NCBI GenBank assembly: GCA_000724175.1 | Contig: JPGV01000012.1 | Span: forward strand, 1 to 64,000 | Length of the DNA stretch: 64,000 nucleotides | Source of the DNA: [Candidatus Thermochlorobacteriaceae] bacterium GBChlB | Lineage (GTDB): Bacteria; Bacteroidota; Chlorobiia; Chlorobiales; Thermochlorobacteraceae | Reading direction: 5' to 3' | Shown here: positions 18,322 to 28,087 of the stretch, piece by piece | Layout: each line of letters starts with the position of its first letter | Numbering within the stretch: position 1 is the stretch's first letter | Notes under the pieces: model-generated | Database searches by the model: none | The model's input: only the letters and a program-made list of their open reading frames with translations | Told to the model about the DNA's origin: nothing | Position numbers and translations under genes: made by a program

Positions 18322-18981
18322 ATGAAATTTACGGACAAACTTTGGATAAGCATCTTGCCGATTTACCACGCAATTCTTAAACACCCGTTCAATCAAGAAT
18401 TGATGCGTGGCACGCTGCCGAAAGAAAAATTTCAATTTTACATCAAGCAAGATGCGCTGTATTTGACCGATTTTTCGAGGGCGTTGGCGCAGCTTGCGGC
18501 GAAATCATCGAGTCAAGCCGACATCGTGATGTTCCTTAAATTTTCGGAGGGCGCTATCGTCGCCGAGCGCGGTCTGCACGAATTTTACTTTCAGGAATTT
18601 CAAACCACGCTCGATGTAGATTACGCGCCATCGTGTTTTGCTTACACGAACTATTTGCTTGCGACCGCTTCGCTCCGCAGTTACGAAGAAGCATCGGGTG
18701 CACTCTTGCCGTGCTTTTGGATTTACCGCGAGGTTGGAACGTATATTTACAACAACGCCGCGCCGAACAACCCATATCAAAAATGGATTGATATGTATTC
18801 GAGCGACGAGTATGGAAAAGTCGTCGACCAAGCGATTGATTTTGTTGAGGCGCTCTTTGATAAGTCAGGCATTGAAACGCGAATGAAAATGGCGATTGCT
18901 TTTCAGACGTCGTCGCGCTTGGAGTGGCTCTTTTGGGACGGCGCATATCGTATGGAACAATGGAAGCCCGAAACCGCCTGA
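18322..18981 (+). CDS. tenA: TenA-family thiaminase II / aminopyrimidine aminohydrolase
   Basis: 219 residues from ATG 18322. The family recycles thiamin breakdown products by hydrolysing aminomethylpyrimidine, or cleaves thiamin. Residues aligned by eye with Bacillus TenA: Asp44 (KQDALYL), nucleophile Cys131 in LLPCFWIY, and Glu201 in LEWLFWD. The length is typical. No thiamin synthesis gene or transporter is next to it, and the 18-bp spacer to the divergent def start leaves no space for a TPP riboswitch, so it appears unlinked to thiamin control. purB follows on the same strand after 62 bp. Confidence 0.9.
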   Translation: MKFTDKLWISILPIYHAILKHPFNQELMRGTLPKEKFQFYIKQDALYLTDFSRALAQLAAKSSSQADIVMFLKFSEGAIVAERGLHEFYFQEFQTTLDVDYAPSCFAYTNYLLATASLRSYEEASGALLPCFWIYREVGTYIYNNAAPNNPYQKWIDMYSSDEYGKVVDQAIDFVEALFDKSGIETRMKMAIAFQTSSRLEWLFWDGAYRMEQWKPETA

Positions 18982-19043
18982 TTTGACAAGCATTTTCAGG
19001 CATCGTGTAAATTTATCACCAATATCTACTATCTAAAATTATC

Positions 19044-20348
19044 ATGATTCCTCGTTATTCGCCGAAAGATATGTCCGACATTTGGACAGAAGAATCTAAG
19101 ATGCAGCGTTGGCTTGAAATTGAGCTTGCCGCCGTCGAAGCCCGCGTTGCGCTCGGCGAAGTGCCTGAAAAAGATTTTCGTGTCATTCAAAAACGCGCCA
19201 AGTTCGATGTCGAGCGCGCACTGGAAATTGAAAAAACCACGAAGCACGATGTCATTGCGTTTCTCTCTAATGTCGCTGAACACGTCGGAAAAGAATCGCG
19301 CCATATTCACCAAGGTATGACATCGAGCGATGTCTTGGACACTGCGCTCTCTATGCAGTTGCGCGACGCGGGAAAGTTGCTGCTTGCTGATACCGACGCC
19401 TTAATCAACCTATTAGGCAAACGTGCAAAAGAATTTAAATACACGCTTCAAATCGGGCGCACGCACGGCGTCCATGCTGAACCGATTACCTTTGGCTTGA
19501 AACTTGCGCTCTGGCGCGAAGAAATGAAGCGCAACCGCGACCGGCTGCAACGCGCTGTCGAGATAATTTCTGTCGGCAAAATTTCTGGCGCTGTCGGCAC
19601 CTACGAGCATCTCTCGCCCGACGTAGAAAAATTCGTTTGTAAGAAAATCGGCTTGAAGCCCGCACCGATTTCAACGCAAGTCTTACAGCGCGACCGACAT
19701 GCTGAATACCTTTGCACGCTGGCAATTGTCGCTTCCTCCATCGAGAAATTTTCTATCGAGCTTCGGCACTTACAGCGCACCGAAGTTTTGGAAGCCGAAG
19801 AATTTTTCAGCGAGGGACAAAAAGGCAGCTCCGCAATGCCGCACAAGCGCAACCCAATTACCTTTGAACGCCTCTCGGGACTGGCGCGCGTGGTTCGCGC
19901 CAACGCGCTTGCCGGACTTGAAAACGTTGCGCTCTGGCATGAACGCGACATTTCGCACTCGTCAGTCGAGCGCATCGTGATGCCCGATTCAACCATCGGG
20001 CTTTGCTATATGCTGCGAACCTTTACAGAGTCGCTCGAAAAACTCATTGTCTATCCGTTGCAGATGCAGAAAAATTTAGACGCAAGCTACGGTTTGATGA
20101 GTTCACAAAGCATTATGCTTGCGCTGACGAACAAAGGGCTGACGCGCGAAGACGCCTACAGGCTCGTGCAGCGCAATGCCATGAAGTGCTGGAAGGAAAA
20201 AGTCCATCTTCGTTTCCTGATTTCGCAGGACGATGACATTACCAAATGGCTCTCCGATGCGGAAATCGAGAAACTCTTTTCTCCCGATACCGTCTTGAAA
20301 AAAATCAAAAAAAGCGTCGACGTGATTTTTAAGCGCGTGAAACTCTGA
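19044..20348 (+). CDS. purB: Adenylosuccinate lyase
   Basis: 434 residues, usual for the short bacterial form. It acts twice in purine synthesis, releasing fumarate from SAICAR and from adenylosuccinate. The fumarase/aspartase superfamily signature [11 protein letters not shown] is present (near residue 265), as are the TSSDVLDTA segment and the [10 protein letters not shown] segment with the catalytic His. All helices of the superfamily appear present. No other purine genes are close. The gene ends just before an AT-rich stretch with a 13-bp tandem repeat. Confidence 0.97.
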   Translation: MIPRYSPKDMSDIWTEESKMQRWLEIELAAVEARVALGEVPEKDFRVIQKRAKFDVERALEIEKTTKHDVIAFLSNVAEHVGKESRHIHQGMTSSDVLDTALSMQLRDAGKLLLADTDALINLLGKRAKEFKYTLQIGRTHGVHAEPITFGLKLALWREEMKRNRDRLQRAVEIISVGKISGAVGTYEHLSPDVEKFVCKKIGLKPAPISTQVLQRDRHAEYLCTLAIVASSIEKFSIELRHLQRTEVLEAEEFFSEGQKGSSAMPHKRNPITFERLSGLARVVRANALAGLENVALWHERDISHSSVERIVMPDSTIGLCYMLRTFTESLEKLIVYPLQMQKNLDASYGLMSSQSIMLALTNKGLTREDAYRLVQRNAMKCWKEKVHLRFLISQDDDITKWLSDAEIEKLFSPDTVLKKIKKSVDVIFKRVKL

Positions 20349-20379
20349 TTTTTTTCGCGCATTGCTTTTTTCGTTTCGC

Positions 20380-20405
20380 CGAAATTGTATATCGAAATTG
20401 TATAT
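20380..20405. repeat. 13-bp exact tandem repeat upstream of the pseudo-receiver gene
   Basis: cgaaattgtatat is repeated twice head to tail (20380-20392, 20393-20405). It lies 9-30 bp before the possible starts of the next gene, so it sits in promoter position and could be a protein-binding site. Confidence 0.8.
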
Positions 20406-20434
20406 TAGATACGGTGAGACCTAAGCAAGCAGCG

Positions 20435-20773
20435 ATGCGAAAAGTTTACTTCTTCATTGACGATTTGATAGTCAGAAGCCAAGTTCAAGTTGCGCTTCAA
20501 GGGTCTTCCGCCTCGTTTGAATTCATCACTTCGCTGGAACAGATTTCATCGCCCGACGATTCTTCAATGCTCGCGGTGTTCGATTTAAGCACGGGCGACG
20601 TCTCTATGCTCAAACAGTTCCGAGAAAAATTTCCGTCAGCTCAGACGCTCGCCTTTCTGCCACATGTGCGCGAGGACATTCGCGCAGCAGCCGTATCGTT
20701 AGGCTGCCAGAGAGTCGTATCAAGGTTTGAGTTTTCAAAAAACATCGCCGCGTTAATTGACACAAGCAGTTAA
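20435..20773 (+). CDS. Degenerate receiver-like (CheY-fold) protein
   Basis: 112 residues from ATG 20435; a GTG at 20414 would add seven. The alternating strands and helices fit a response-regulator receiver: acidic pair Asp9-Asp10 after the first strand and Asp50 at the end of the third strand (LAVFDL). The usual fifth-strand Lys is replaced around VVSRFEF, so normal phosphorylation switching is doubtful. There is no output domain and no kinase nearby. The free-methionine sulfoxide reductase gene follows after 79 bp. It may be a stand-alone signalling adaptor. Moderate confidence in the fold, low in function. Confidence 0.6.
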   Translation: MRKVYFFIDDLIVRSQVQVALQGSSASFEFITSLEQISSPDDSSMLAVFDLSTGDVSMLKQFREKFPSAQTLAFLPHVREDIRAAAVSLGCQRVVSRFEFSKNIAALIDTSS

Positions 20774-20852
20774 ACTTTTTAGGTATAGGACTGTTTTTAA
20801 TGAACATTTTGCAAATTCACTATCTTTCAACTTAAATAAGAAAGGAGCCGAC

Positions 20853-21353
20853 ATGTTTGAACTGATAGACACGCCAATTACCTCCAAGACAGACCAGTAT
20901 AAATCTCTCACCACGCAGCTCTACGCCTTGTTGGAAACGGAACGCGATTTCATTGCCAACGCTGCAAATTTTTCATCGCTGTTGTTCAACGCGCTGCCCG
21001 ATTTGAACTGGGCAGGGTTCTATGTTTTCAAGGGCGGCGAATTGGTCTTGGGCCCGTTTCAAGGCAAGCCTGCGTGTGTGCGCATCGCCGTCGGCAAAGG
21101 TGTCTGCGGCACGGCAGCACAGCGTATGAAAACTGTCGTCGTTGAAAACGTGCATGAGTTTCCCGGACACATCGCCTGCGACAGCGCGTCGAACTCAGAG
21201 ATTGTCGTTCCAATGATTAAAAACGGTGTGCTTGTGGGCGTATTGGATTTGGACAGTCCCGCTTACGCGCGGTTCGATGAAGACGACAAAGCCGGTTTGG
21301 AGAATCTCGTCGAGGTCTTTCTCGACCGCACCGACATCTATTTCGTTGATTGA
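20853..21353 (+). CDS. msrC: Free methionine-(R)-sulfoxide reductase (GAF-fold)
   Basis: 166 residues. The start is fixed by AAAGGAG at 20841-20847 before ATG 20853. This single GAF-domain enzyme reduces free Met-R-sulfoxide in the cytoplasm. All three cysteines used by E. coli fRMsr are present: Cys75 (KPACVRI), Cys85 (GKGVCGTAA) and Cys109 (HIACDSASNSEI). The length and the ending match the family. It faces panC, which comes from the other strand and stops 10 bp later. Confidence 0.95.
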   Translation: MFELIDTPITSKTDQYKSLTTQLYALLETERDFIANAANFSSLLFNALPDLNWAGFYVFKGGELVLGPFQGKPACVRIAVGKGVCGTAAQRMKTVVVENVHEFPGHIACDSASNSEIVVPMIKNGVLVGVLDLDSPAYARFDEDDKAGLENLVEVFLDRTDIYFVD

Positions 21354-21363
21354 TTGAGCACGC

Positions 21364-22218
21364 CTACACAACGAAGCGACAGTTATCCAGCAACCGCACG
21401 TTGCCAAAGCGCACGGCGAGCAGCAAAAAATACTCGGTGCCTTCTTGCAGCGTTACGGCTTCTTCAAAATCATCGGTGCGGACGATGGCGGCATAGTCGG
21501 GCTTTGCTAAGAGCGTCGCCGACGTAATTTGGTTCAACGTGTAGGCACAAACAGCTTCTGCATTTCGCTCCCCGCTACGAATTTTTTTCTCTGCAAGCAC
21601 CAATGCCTGAAAGAGCGCTGTTGCCGCGCGGCGCTCTTCTGGCGAGAGATACGCATTGCGCGAACTCATCGCCAAGCCATCTGCTTCCCGCTCAATCGGC
21701 GCAGGAATAATCTCAATATCAAAATTCAAATCTCGAACCATTTTGCGCACAAGCATCAGCTGCTGCGCATCTTTCTCGCCGAACACTGCGATATGCGGTT
21801 TCGTGATATTGAAGAGTTTGGAGACAACAGTTGCCACACCGCGAAAGTGCGTCGGTCGAATTTTGCCCTCGAGTTTTTGTGAGATGTGGTCCAGCGCGAC
21901 AAAGGTTTCAAATTGCTCGGCGTAAAGTTCGTTCAGCTGTGGGTGAAACAGCACGTCGACACCTTCGCTCGCCGCAAGCGCCTTGTCGCGTTCAAACGGA
22001 CGTGGATAGCGCGAGAAATCCTCCGTCGGCGCAAATTGAAGCGGGTTGACAAAAATGGTCATCACCACTACATCAGCATGCCGCTTTGCTAATCTCACCA
22101 AGGCGAGATGCCCGTTGTGTAGCGCGCCCATCGTTGGCACAACTGCAAGCCGCTTGCCTGAAAGCCGTAACGATTCGGAATACTGTTGCATTTCCCTCAC
22201 GTTTTCAATTAGTTTCAT
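21364..22218 (-). CDS. panC: Pantothenate synthetase
   Basis: 284 residues from ATG 22218. It joins pantoate and beta-alanine with ATP, the last step of vitamin B5 synthesis. The PTMGALHNGHL segment contains the HxGH site (34-37), and there are FVNPLQF, GEKDAQQ and MSSRNAYLS motifs. The start overlaps the 3' end of rsmI by 14 bp, suggesting translational coupling. An ATG at 22233 would add five residues. panB and panD are not in the window. Confidence 0.96.
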   Translation of the reverse strand: MKLIENVREMQQYSESLRLSGKRLAVVPTMGALHNGHLALVRLAKRHADVVVMTIFVNPLQFAPTEDFSRYPRPFERDKALAASEGVDVLFHPQLNELYAEQFETFVALDHISQKLEGKIRPTHFRGVATVVSKLFNITKPHIAVFGEKDAQQLMLVRKMVRDLNFDIEIIPAPIEREADGLAMSSRNAYLSPEERRAATALFQALVLAEKKIRSGERNAEAVCAYTLNQITSATLLAKPDYAAIVRTDDFEEAVTLQEGTEYFLLLAVRFGNVRLLDNCRFVV

Positions 22219-22939
22219 CGCGCTCCTCTTCATTTTCGGATTCAACGGTGTCGTCTTTGTCGCTTGCTACCAACGGACTGACGACGACGACAAATTCGCC
22301 CAAGATTTTTTTTGATGATAGTTTCTCTTTTAGCTCTGAGGGCGAACCGATTAAAATTTCTTCGTAGAGTTTCGTTAGTTCGCGCGCAATCATCACTTGA
22401 CAAGCGCCGAAATAGGTATGCACCTCATCAATGAGCTTTAAAATTCGGTGTGGCGATTCGTATAGCACGATGGCACAGTCGAGCGCCGCGAGAAATTTCA
22501 AGCGGGTTTGTCGTCCTTTTTTGTGTGGTAAGAATCCTTCAAAGTAAAATCGATTGATTGGCAACGGACATACCGAGACCGCCGCCGTGAGTGCAGAGAC
22601 GCCCGCAATCGGCACAACGCGAATTCCCTCTCGATACGCCGCACGCACCAAATAAAATCCGGGGTCGGAGACGCTCGGCGTTCCCGCATCGCTGACCAGC
22701 GCGACACTCTCACCTCCGGCTAACCGTGCCAGTAGTCTTTCGGCGCACTGCCGCTCGTTGAAATTGTGATAGCTGACGAGCTCTTTTTCAGGTAGGTTGA
22801 GATAGCGCAACAGCTGACCAGTACGGCGTGTGTCTTCGCAAGCAATGATGGGGGTCTCGCGCAATGTTTGAATCGCGCGAAGCGTGATGTCGTCTAAATT
22901 TCCAATCGGTGTGGCGACGATGTAAAGCGTTGCGGACAA
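22205..22939 (-). CDS. rsmI: 16S rRNA (cytidine-1402-2'-O)-methyltransferase
   Basis: About 244 residues if it starts at TTG 22939, giving the classic N-terminus MSATLYIVATPIGNL. An ATG at 23056 adds 39 residues that resemble no homologue and would lie in the promoter region of the divergent ATPase gene, so I prefer the TTG. It methylates the ribose of C1402 in the decoding centre using SAM. The tetrapyrrole-methylase fold is shown by CEDTRRT, ALVSDAGTPSVSDPG and FEGFLPHKKGRQ. It is coupled to panC by a 14-bp overlap. Confidence 0.92.
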   Translation of the reverse strand: MSATLYIVATPIGNLDDITLRAIQTLRETPIIACEDTRRTGQLLRYLNLPEKELVSYHNFNERQCAERLLARLAGGESVALVSDAGTPSVSDPGFYLVRAAYREGIRVVPIAGVSALTAAVSVCPLPINRFYFEGFLPHKKGRQTRLKFLAALDCAIVLYESPHRILKLIDEVHTYFGACQVMIARELTKLYEEILIGSPSELKEKLSSKKILGEFVVVVSPLVASDKDDTVESENEEERDETN

Positions 22940-23107
22940 TAATAAGCACGTTTTGTTGATGTGGTAATAATACGACGCGAAAGCCGTTTCATAAACGGTC
23001 AGCCGACGAATTGACAATCCACTCTTGAACAGACCATTGGGATTTGAAGAGAGCATCGTGGCGTGCTATATTCTACCTGTATTTTCCATCTTGAGCTTCC
23101 AAATGTT

Positions 23108-24226
23108 ATGGCAACGGTGGTTCTCAACGACGTTGAAAAAATCTATGAAGGCAACGTCAAAGCGGTTCATCACTTCAATATCGACATCAAAGATAAAGAG
23201 TTCATTGTGCTGGTCGGGCCATCGGGCTGCGGCAAATCGACCACACTGCGCATGATTGCCGGACTCGAGGAAATCTCGTCGGGCGACTTGCTCATTGATG
23301 GCGTGAGAATGAACGACGTGCCACCCAAAGACCGCGATATTGCCATGGTGTTTCAAAACTATGCGCTCTACCCGCACATGTCGGTGTTCGAAAATATGGC
23401 GTTTGGATTGGAATTGCGAAAATACCCTAAAGACGAAATCAAGCGTCGCGTCGAGGAGGCAGCGAAAACGATTGGACTTCTTGACTACCTCGACCGAAAA
23501 CCGAAAGCCCTATCGGGCGGACAGCGTCAGCGCGTTGCCTTGGGCAGAGCAATTGTGCGCAAACCAAAAGTGTTTTTATTCGATGAACCGCTCTCGAACC
23601 TCGATGCCAAACTTCGGGTTCAAACACGCACCGAAATTTCCAAGCTGCATAAATCGCTGGGGGCCACGATGATTTATGTTACGCACGACCAAGTGGAAGC
23701 CATGACAATGGCAGACAGAATTGTCGTGATGAAAGACGGCTTCATCCAACAAATTGATACGCCACTGAATCTTTACAATAAGCCCGCTAATAAATTCGTC
23801 GCAGGCTTTATCGGCAGCCCTGCGATGAACTTCATTCACGGCTTGCTGTATCAGAATGGGAACACACGCTTCAAAGATAAATCAGGACAATTAGATATTG
23901 CCTTGCCCGATAGCCTTGCATCACAGGTTGCTTCGCATCTTGGCAAAGAAGTTACGTTGGGCATTCGTCCCGAAGACATCTATGATGCATCATTCGCACA
24001 GCGCGCGGGCGCTACATCGACGGTATCGTTGCCGCTCGATGTCGTCGAGCCAATGGGCAATGAAATTTTCCTCTATTTTCCGATGCCGGGCGCAAGCGAT
24101 GGCAGTCAGTTCGTCGCCCGCGTTGATGCTCGCGACGTGCCAAGCGTTGGCTCGACCTTTCATGTTGCGATTGACACCACAAAGGCGCATTTCTTCGACC
24201 GCGAGACCGAAAAGGCAATTGTCTAA
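23108..24226 (+). CDS. ABC transporter ATPase of the UgpC/MsmX/MalK type
   Basis: 372 residues from ATG 23108. It energises sugar-type ABC importers from the cytoplasmic side. Walker A is GPSGCGKST (37-45), the signature is LSGGQRQR, Walker B is [13 protein letters not shown], and the switch His is in VTHDQ. The C-terminal OB-fold regulatory domain (from about 240, with LGIRPEDI) is typical of the MalK branch. There are no permease or binding-protein genes beside it. In other bacteria one such ATPase serves several distant importers, which would explain the orphan position. polA starts 12 bp downstream. Confidence 0.93.
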   Translation: MATVVLNDVEKIYEGNVKAVHHFNIDIKDKEFIVLVGPSGCGKSTTLRMIAGLEEISSGDLLIDGVRMNDVPPKDRDIAMVFQNYALYPHMSVFENMAFGLELRKYPKDEIKRRVEEAAKTIGLLDYLDRKPKALSGGQRQRVALGRAIVRKPKVFLFDEPLSNLDAKLRVQTRTEISKLHKSLGATMIYVTHDQVEAMTMADRIVVMKDGFIQQIDTPLNLYNKPANKFVAGFIGSPAMNFIHGLLYQNGNTRFKDKSGQLDIALPDSLASQVASHLGKEVTLGIRPEDIYDASFAQRAGATSTVSLPLDVVEPMGNEIFLYFPMPGASDGSQFVARVDARDVPSVGSTFHVAIDTTKAHFFDRETEKAIV

Positions 24227-24237
24227 ATAAAATTTAT

Positions 24238-27036
24238 ATGTCCATTCAAGATGCTCCCAAAAAGCCAACGCTGTTCCTGTTAGACGGCATGGCACTTGTC
24301 TATCGCAGTTACTACGCGCTGATGCCCGCACGAATGCAAACCAAAACAGGCTTTCCGACGGGCGCGACATTCGGCTTCACCAATACGCTGCTCAAACTCA
24401 TCGACAACTACAAGCCCGACTACATCGCTGTTGCATTTGACAGCAAAGAAAAAACATTTCGTCACGAAAAATATCCGCTCTATAAAGCACAGCGCCCGAT
24501 TCCGCCCGACGACCTAATTCAACAGCTCGAGAAAATTTACGCGATTGTCACCGGCTGCGGCGTCAAGATGCTCAAAATGCCGGGCTTCGAGGCGGACGAC
24601 ATCATGGGAACGCTTGCAAAAAAATATGAACAGCAGTGCAACGTTTTTCTCGTTACGCCTGATAAGGACTTTTCGCAACTCGTGAGCGAGAGCGTGAAAA
24701 TTCTCAAACCCGCCAAAGAAGACGATAAGTTCGACCTCTATGGGCGACAACAAATCAAGGAGAAATACGGTGTCTATCCCGAGCAGTTCGTCGAGATGCT
24801 TACGCTGATGGGCGACAGTTCCGACAACATTCCGGGCGCGGAGGGCGTTGGACCGAAAACCGCTGCATCGCTCATTTCCGAATATCAAACGATAGAGAAC
24901 ATCTACAAAAATCTGCCGCTCATCAAAAAGCCAAAACTGCGCCAAAGTCTGCAAGACGCCAGAGAACACTTGCAACTCGGAAAATTTTTGGTAACGATTA
25001 AGGTCGATATGTCAATTGAGACCTCGCTCGACGAGCTGCGTCCGCAATCGCCCGACGCCGAAACGCTTGCGCCGATTTTCGAAGAATTGGAGTTCCGCCA
25101 ATTCCTTTCCCGCCTGAAACGCCCTGTAAAATCAAGCATTGACGGCGATGCTGCTGATGCGCCCGAACCTAACGACCTTTCATTTGATTTCGGCGCCAAT
25201 GTAGAGGAGTCTTACGAATTCTCAATGCCGCAACCGCACACGCTCGGCGCCTATACGCTCATCGATGAGCCGATTGCGTTCAGCGATTTTTTAGAGAAAC
25301 TCCGCGCCGCCAAAGAATTTTCGTTTGATACCGAAACCACCAGCCTTGATGCGCTCGATGCCGACCTTGTCTGCATCTCGTTCTCAACCGCGCCGCGCGA
25401 AGCATACTCGATTTACTGCGCAGGAGAACAGTTGACGCTAAATGAAATCGTTAGGGCACTAAAGCCATTTTTGGAAAATCTGTCCGTCAGAAAAGTCGGT
25501 CAGAACCTCAAATATGATATGCTCGTGCTGAAAAAATATGGTATCGAGGTATCCGCGCCGATTTTCGATACGATGCTTGCCAGCTACGTGCTCAATCCCG
25601 ACAAGCCACATAACCTCGACGACATGGCAGAAGACCTCTTGAAATTTCGGACGGTGCGCTACGATGAACTTGTCGGCACGGGAAAATCGCAAAAGTCCAT
25701 TTACGACGTTCCGCTTGACCAACTGCGCGACTATGCCTGTCAGGACGCCGACATTGCGCTGCAACTTAAAGTCGCGCTTTCAGCAAAGCTCGCCGATGAA
25801 CCCGCGCTCGAGAGAATCTGCACCCAGCTTGAATTTCCGCTCGTCAGCGTGCTTGCCGATATGGAATCTTACGGCATTCGAATTGACACTGCTGTATTGA
25901 GCGAAATTTCTAAATCGCTCAGCGAGGCAATCGATGCCGCATCAAAAGACATTTTCAGACTCGCCGACGCGGAGTTCAACATTGATTCGCCTAAACAACT
26001 TGGCGAAATTTTGTTCGACAAAATGAACATCCCGCCGAAGAAGCGCACCAAAACAGGCTTTTCCACCGATGTTCGCGTGTTGGAAGAACTTGCTGAGGAA
26101 TACCCGATAGCAACGAAAATTTTAGAATACCGAAGTTTGCAAAAATTAAAATCGACCTATGTCGATGCCTTGCCTGAACTCATTAGGGTAAGGACGGGCA
26201 AAGTTCATACATCGTTCAACCAAAGCGTGGCAGCAACGGGACGCCTGTCGTCATCAAATCCGAACTTGCAAAACATTCCAATTCGCACCGAGATTGGTCG
26301 GGAGATTCGCAAAGCGTTTGTGCCGAGCGATAAAGCGCACGTGATTTTATCGGCGGATTATTCGCAAATCGAGCTGCGCATCGCCGCCGAACTCTCCGGC
26401 GACCCAACGATGACACAGGCGTTTCAAGACGGCGACGACATTCATGCCGCTACTGCGAAATTGATTTTCGAGACCAACGCTGTAACAAAAGACATGCGCC
26501 GTAAAGCGAAGGAAGTCAACTTCGGCGTCCTCTATGGGATTCAACCGTTTGGATTGGCGCAGCGCTTGGACATCTCACAGTCGGAAGCCAAAACGCTCAT
26601 TGAAAATTACAAAGCAAAGTATCCGAAAATTTTTGAACTCACGACGCGCATTTTGGAGCAAGCCCGCCTGAAAGGGTATGTGGAAACAGTGATTGGGCGG
26701 CGGCGGTATTTCACTGACATCAACAGCAAAAATTTTTCCATTCGCAATGCGGCGGAACGCGCTGCCGTTAATACGCCGATTCAAGGAACGGCAGCAGATA
26801 TGATTAAACTGGCGATGATTGACATTGCCGCCGCGCTTCGCCAGCGAGACCTGCGCTCAAGAATGATGCTGCAAGTTCACGACGAACTCGTCTTCGATAT
26901 GCACATTTCGGAACAAGACATCTTGCCCGACCTTGTGAAAAACATCATGATTGGCGCCGCAGCGAAAGCGGGCATTAAAAAAATTCCCATCGAGGTCGAG
27001 ACAGGTGTTGGACAAAATTGGCTCGATGCACATTGA
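24238..27036 (+). CDS. polA: DNA polymerase I
   Basis: 932 residues, full length. It fills gaps and removes RNA primers during replication and repair. Residues 1-300 form the 5'-3' nuclease with Asp-rich FEADDIMG and GDSSDNIPG motifs. The 3'-5' proofreading domain keeps its acidic residues (Asp364 and Glu366 in FDTETTSL, later NLKYDML and ACQDADIA), so proofreading is probably active. The polymerase domain has DYSQIELR (Asp707), the RRKAKEVNFGVLYG helix and VHDEL (Asp882). It follows the ATPase gene by 12 bp. Confidence 0.98.
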   Translation: MSIQDAPKKPTLFLLDGMALVYRSYYALMPARMQTKTGFPTGATFGFTNTLLKLIDNYKPDYIAVAFDSKEKTFRHEKYPLYKAQRPIPPDDLIQQLEKIYAIVTGCGVKMLKMPGFEADDIMGTLAKKYEQQCNVFLVTPDKDFSQLVSESVKILKPAKEDDKFDLYGRQQIKEKYGVYPEQFVEMLTLMGDSSDNIPGAEGVGPKTAASLISEYQTIENIYKNLPLIKKPKLRQSLQDAREHLQLGKFLVTIKVDMSIETSLDELRPQSPDAETLAPIFEELEFRQFLSRLKRPVKSSIDGDAADAPEPNDLSFDFGANVEESYEFSMPQPHTLGAYTLIDEPIAFSDFLEKLRAAKEFSFDTETTSLDALDADLVCISFSTAPREAYSIYCAGEQLTLNEIVRALKPFLENLSVRKVGQNLKYDMLVLKKYGIEVSAPIFDTMLASYVLNPDKPHNLDDMAEDLLKFRTVRYDELVGTGKSQKSIYDVPLDQLRDYACQDADIALQLKVALSAKLADEPALERICTQLEFPLVSVLADMESYGIRIDTAVLSEISKSLSEAIDAASKDIFRLADAEFNIDSPKQLGEILFDKMNIPPKKRTKTGFSTDVRVLEELAEEYPIATKILEYRSLQKLKSTYVDALPELIRVRTGKVHTSFNQSVAATGRLSSSNPNLQNIPIRTEIGREIRKAFVPSDKAHVILSADYSQIELRIAAELSGDPTMTQAFQDGDDIHAATAKLIFETNAVTKDMRRKAKEVNFGVLYGIQPFGLAQRLDISQSEAKTLIENYKAKYPKIFELTTRILEQARLKGYVETVIGRRRYFTDINSKNFSIRNAAERAAVNTPIQGTAADMIKLAMIDIAAALRQRDLRSRMMLQVHDELVFDMHISEQDILPDLVKNIMIGAAAKAGIKKIPIEVETGVGQNWLDAH

Positions 27037-27280
27037 CCCTGTTTTTACTTGCACAACTGCGCCCTCCGAAAAAATTTTTCTGCAATGCTTAGAGAAAGTT
27101 TATCACGCTCGACTTTCGTCGGCATGACAAGAAAAATCTTACTTTCTTCAAATCATATAGCATCAATTCTCACGATAGCAAGGAGAATAATACGGATATA
27201 ATTTGAAGAGATGGATTCCTCGCTTCGCTCGGAATGACGCCCTTGTAAAACCTACTCCTTTTCTAATTATTTTGGTATAA
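27037..27280. other. Intergenic spacer with REP-like palindrome
   Basis: No coding sequence. The 21-bp imperfect palindrome ATTCCTCGCTTCGCTCGGAAT lies at 27215-27235, of a kind often dispersed in bacterial genomes. A weaker relative (CTCGACTTTCGTCGGCATGAC) occurs about 100 bp earlier. The spacer is AT-rich and may be a short repeat remnant between convergent genes. Confidence 0.4.
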
Positions 27281-27721
27281 TTACGCCAGACCTTTGGTAT
27301 TTAAGTCAATTTTCGCGTCGGTGAAAATCGTATCTTTGAACATTGCTCCGATGAAGCTCGCGCCGCGCAAGTCTGCACCCGTGAAGTTCGCGCCACGCAA
27401 GTAAGTGCTTCCTAAATCCGCACCTTGCAAATTTGCGCTCGATAAATTCGCGTCGTGCAAGTAGGCTTGATACAAATTCGCCTGAAATAAATTTGCGCTC
27501 GATAAATTCGCGTCGGTGAGATTGGCGTTTTTAAGAAACGCGTTTGCAAGCGAAGCGCCACTAAGGTCTGCACCTTGCAAATTGAGCGGACGATACTGTT
27601 CGCCTACGGAACTAAGCGCAATCAGCATCCATAGGTCGCGGTCGGAAAGATGTCGCATGGCTTGAAGCGATATTGATGAACAGAGTTTCTTAATCGAAGG
27701 GATATTCAAATGTTCTTTCAA
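27281..27721 (-). CDS. Pentapeptide-repeat protein
   Basis: 146 residues. After about 45 helical residues it has roughly 16 tandem A(D/N)LxX five-residue units (for example GADLSGASLANAF and DANLSSANL), which fold into a right-handed square helix. The DNA contains a 27-bp exact repeat at 60-bp period (27429-27455 and 27489-27515), so the array grew recently by duplication. Some relatives mimic DNA and protect gyrase, but most are of unknown role. No signal peptide, so probably cytoplasmic. The start overlaps the end of the upstream small membrane protein gene by 32 bp, suggesting coupling. Confidence 0.88.
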   Translation of the reverse strand: MKEHLNIPSIKKLCSSISLQAMRHLSDRDLWMLIALSSVGEQYRPLNLQGADLSGASLANAFLKNANLTDANLSSANLFQANLYQAYLHDANLSSANLQGADLGSTYLRGANFTGADLRGASFIGAMFKDTIFTDAKIDLNTKGLA

Positions 27722-28070
27722 CGCCGTTCTTGCTTACGAAGGTAACGCTGCTTTCTCTTTGTCGTTTAAACGCCGTCGCCGACGATGCAATAAATTCATC
27801 GCGCTCGGTATTTTTACCTAATTCGTAGCTTAACGAATGGCCATTTTTTCCATGAATATACACGGTGCGTTGTCGCCGCCCCGATGTTTCTGTGTAATCA
27901 TATATTTGCACATTGCCGGAAAATTCTCTTTGTAAAAACCATGCCGCCGCTTCTTTTTTCTTTTTAATGTCGTCCAATTTAAAGACAACGCCAAAGAAAA
28001 GCCATATTCCCGCGAACAGTAACGCCGCCACAATCACAACTCCAACCGCTATTTTTAATAACAATGACAT
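27690..28070 (-). CDS. Small single-pass membrane protein, unknown function
   Basis: 126 residues. A strong N-terminal membrane helix (about 4-30) is followed by a soluble domain of about 95 residues with a mixed charged pattern and repeated beta-like stretches (VQIYDYTE, TVYIHGKNG, SVTFVSKNG). I recognise no family. It overlaps the pentapeptide gene by 32 bp and starts 17 bp after the TPR/AT-hook gene, so the three are probably one transcript. Confidence 0.7.
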   Translation of the reverse strand: MSLLLKIAVGVVIVAALLFAGIWLFFGVVFKLDDIKKKKEAAAWFLQREFSGNVQIYDYTETSGRRQRTVYIHGKNGHSLSYELGKNTERDEFIASSATAFKRQRESSVTFVSKNGVERTFEYPFD

Positions 28071-28087
28071 AGCTTATCCTTACATTC

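Noticed and set aside
22940-23056. 39-residue extension of RsmI from ATG 23056
   Set aside because: It resembles no homologue and overlaps the likely promoter of the divergent ATPase gene, so the TTG at 22939 is preferred.
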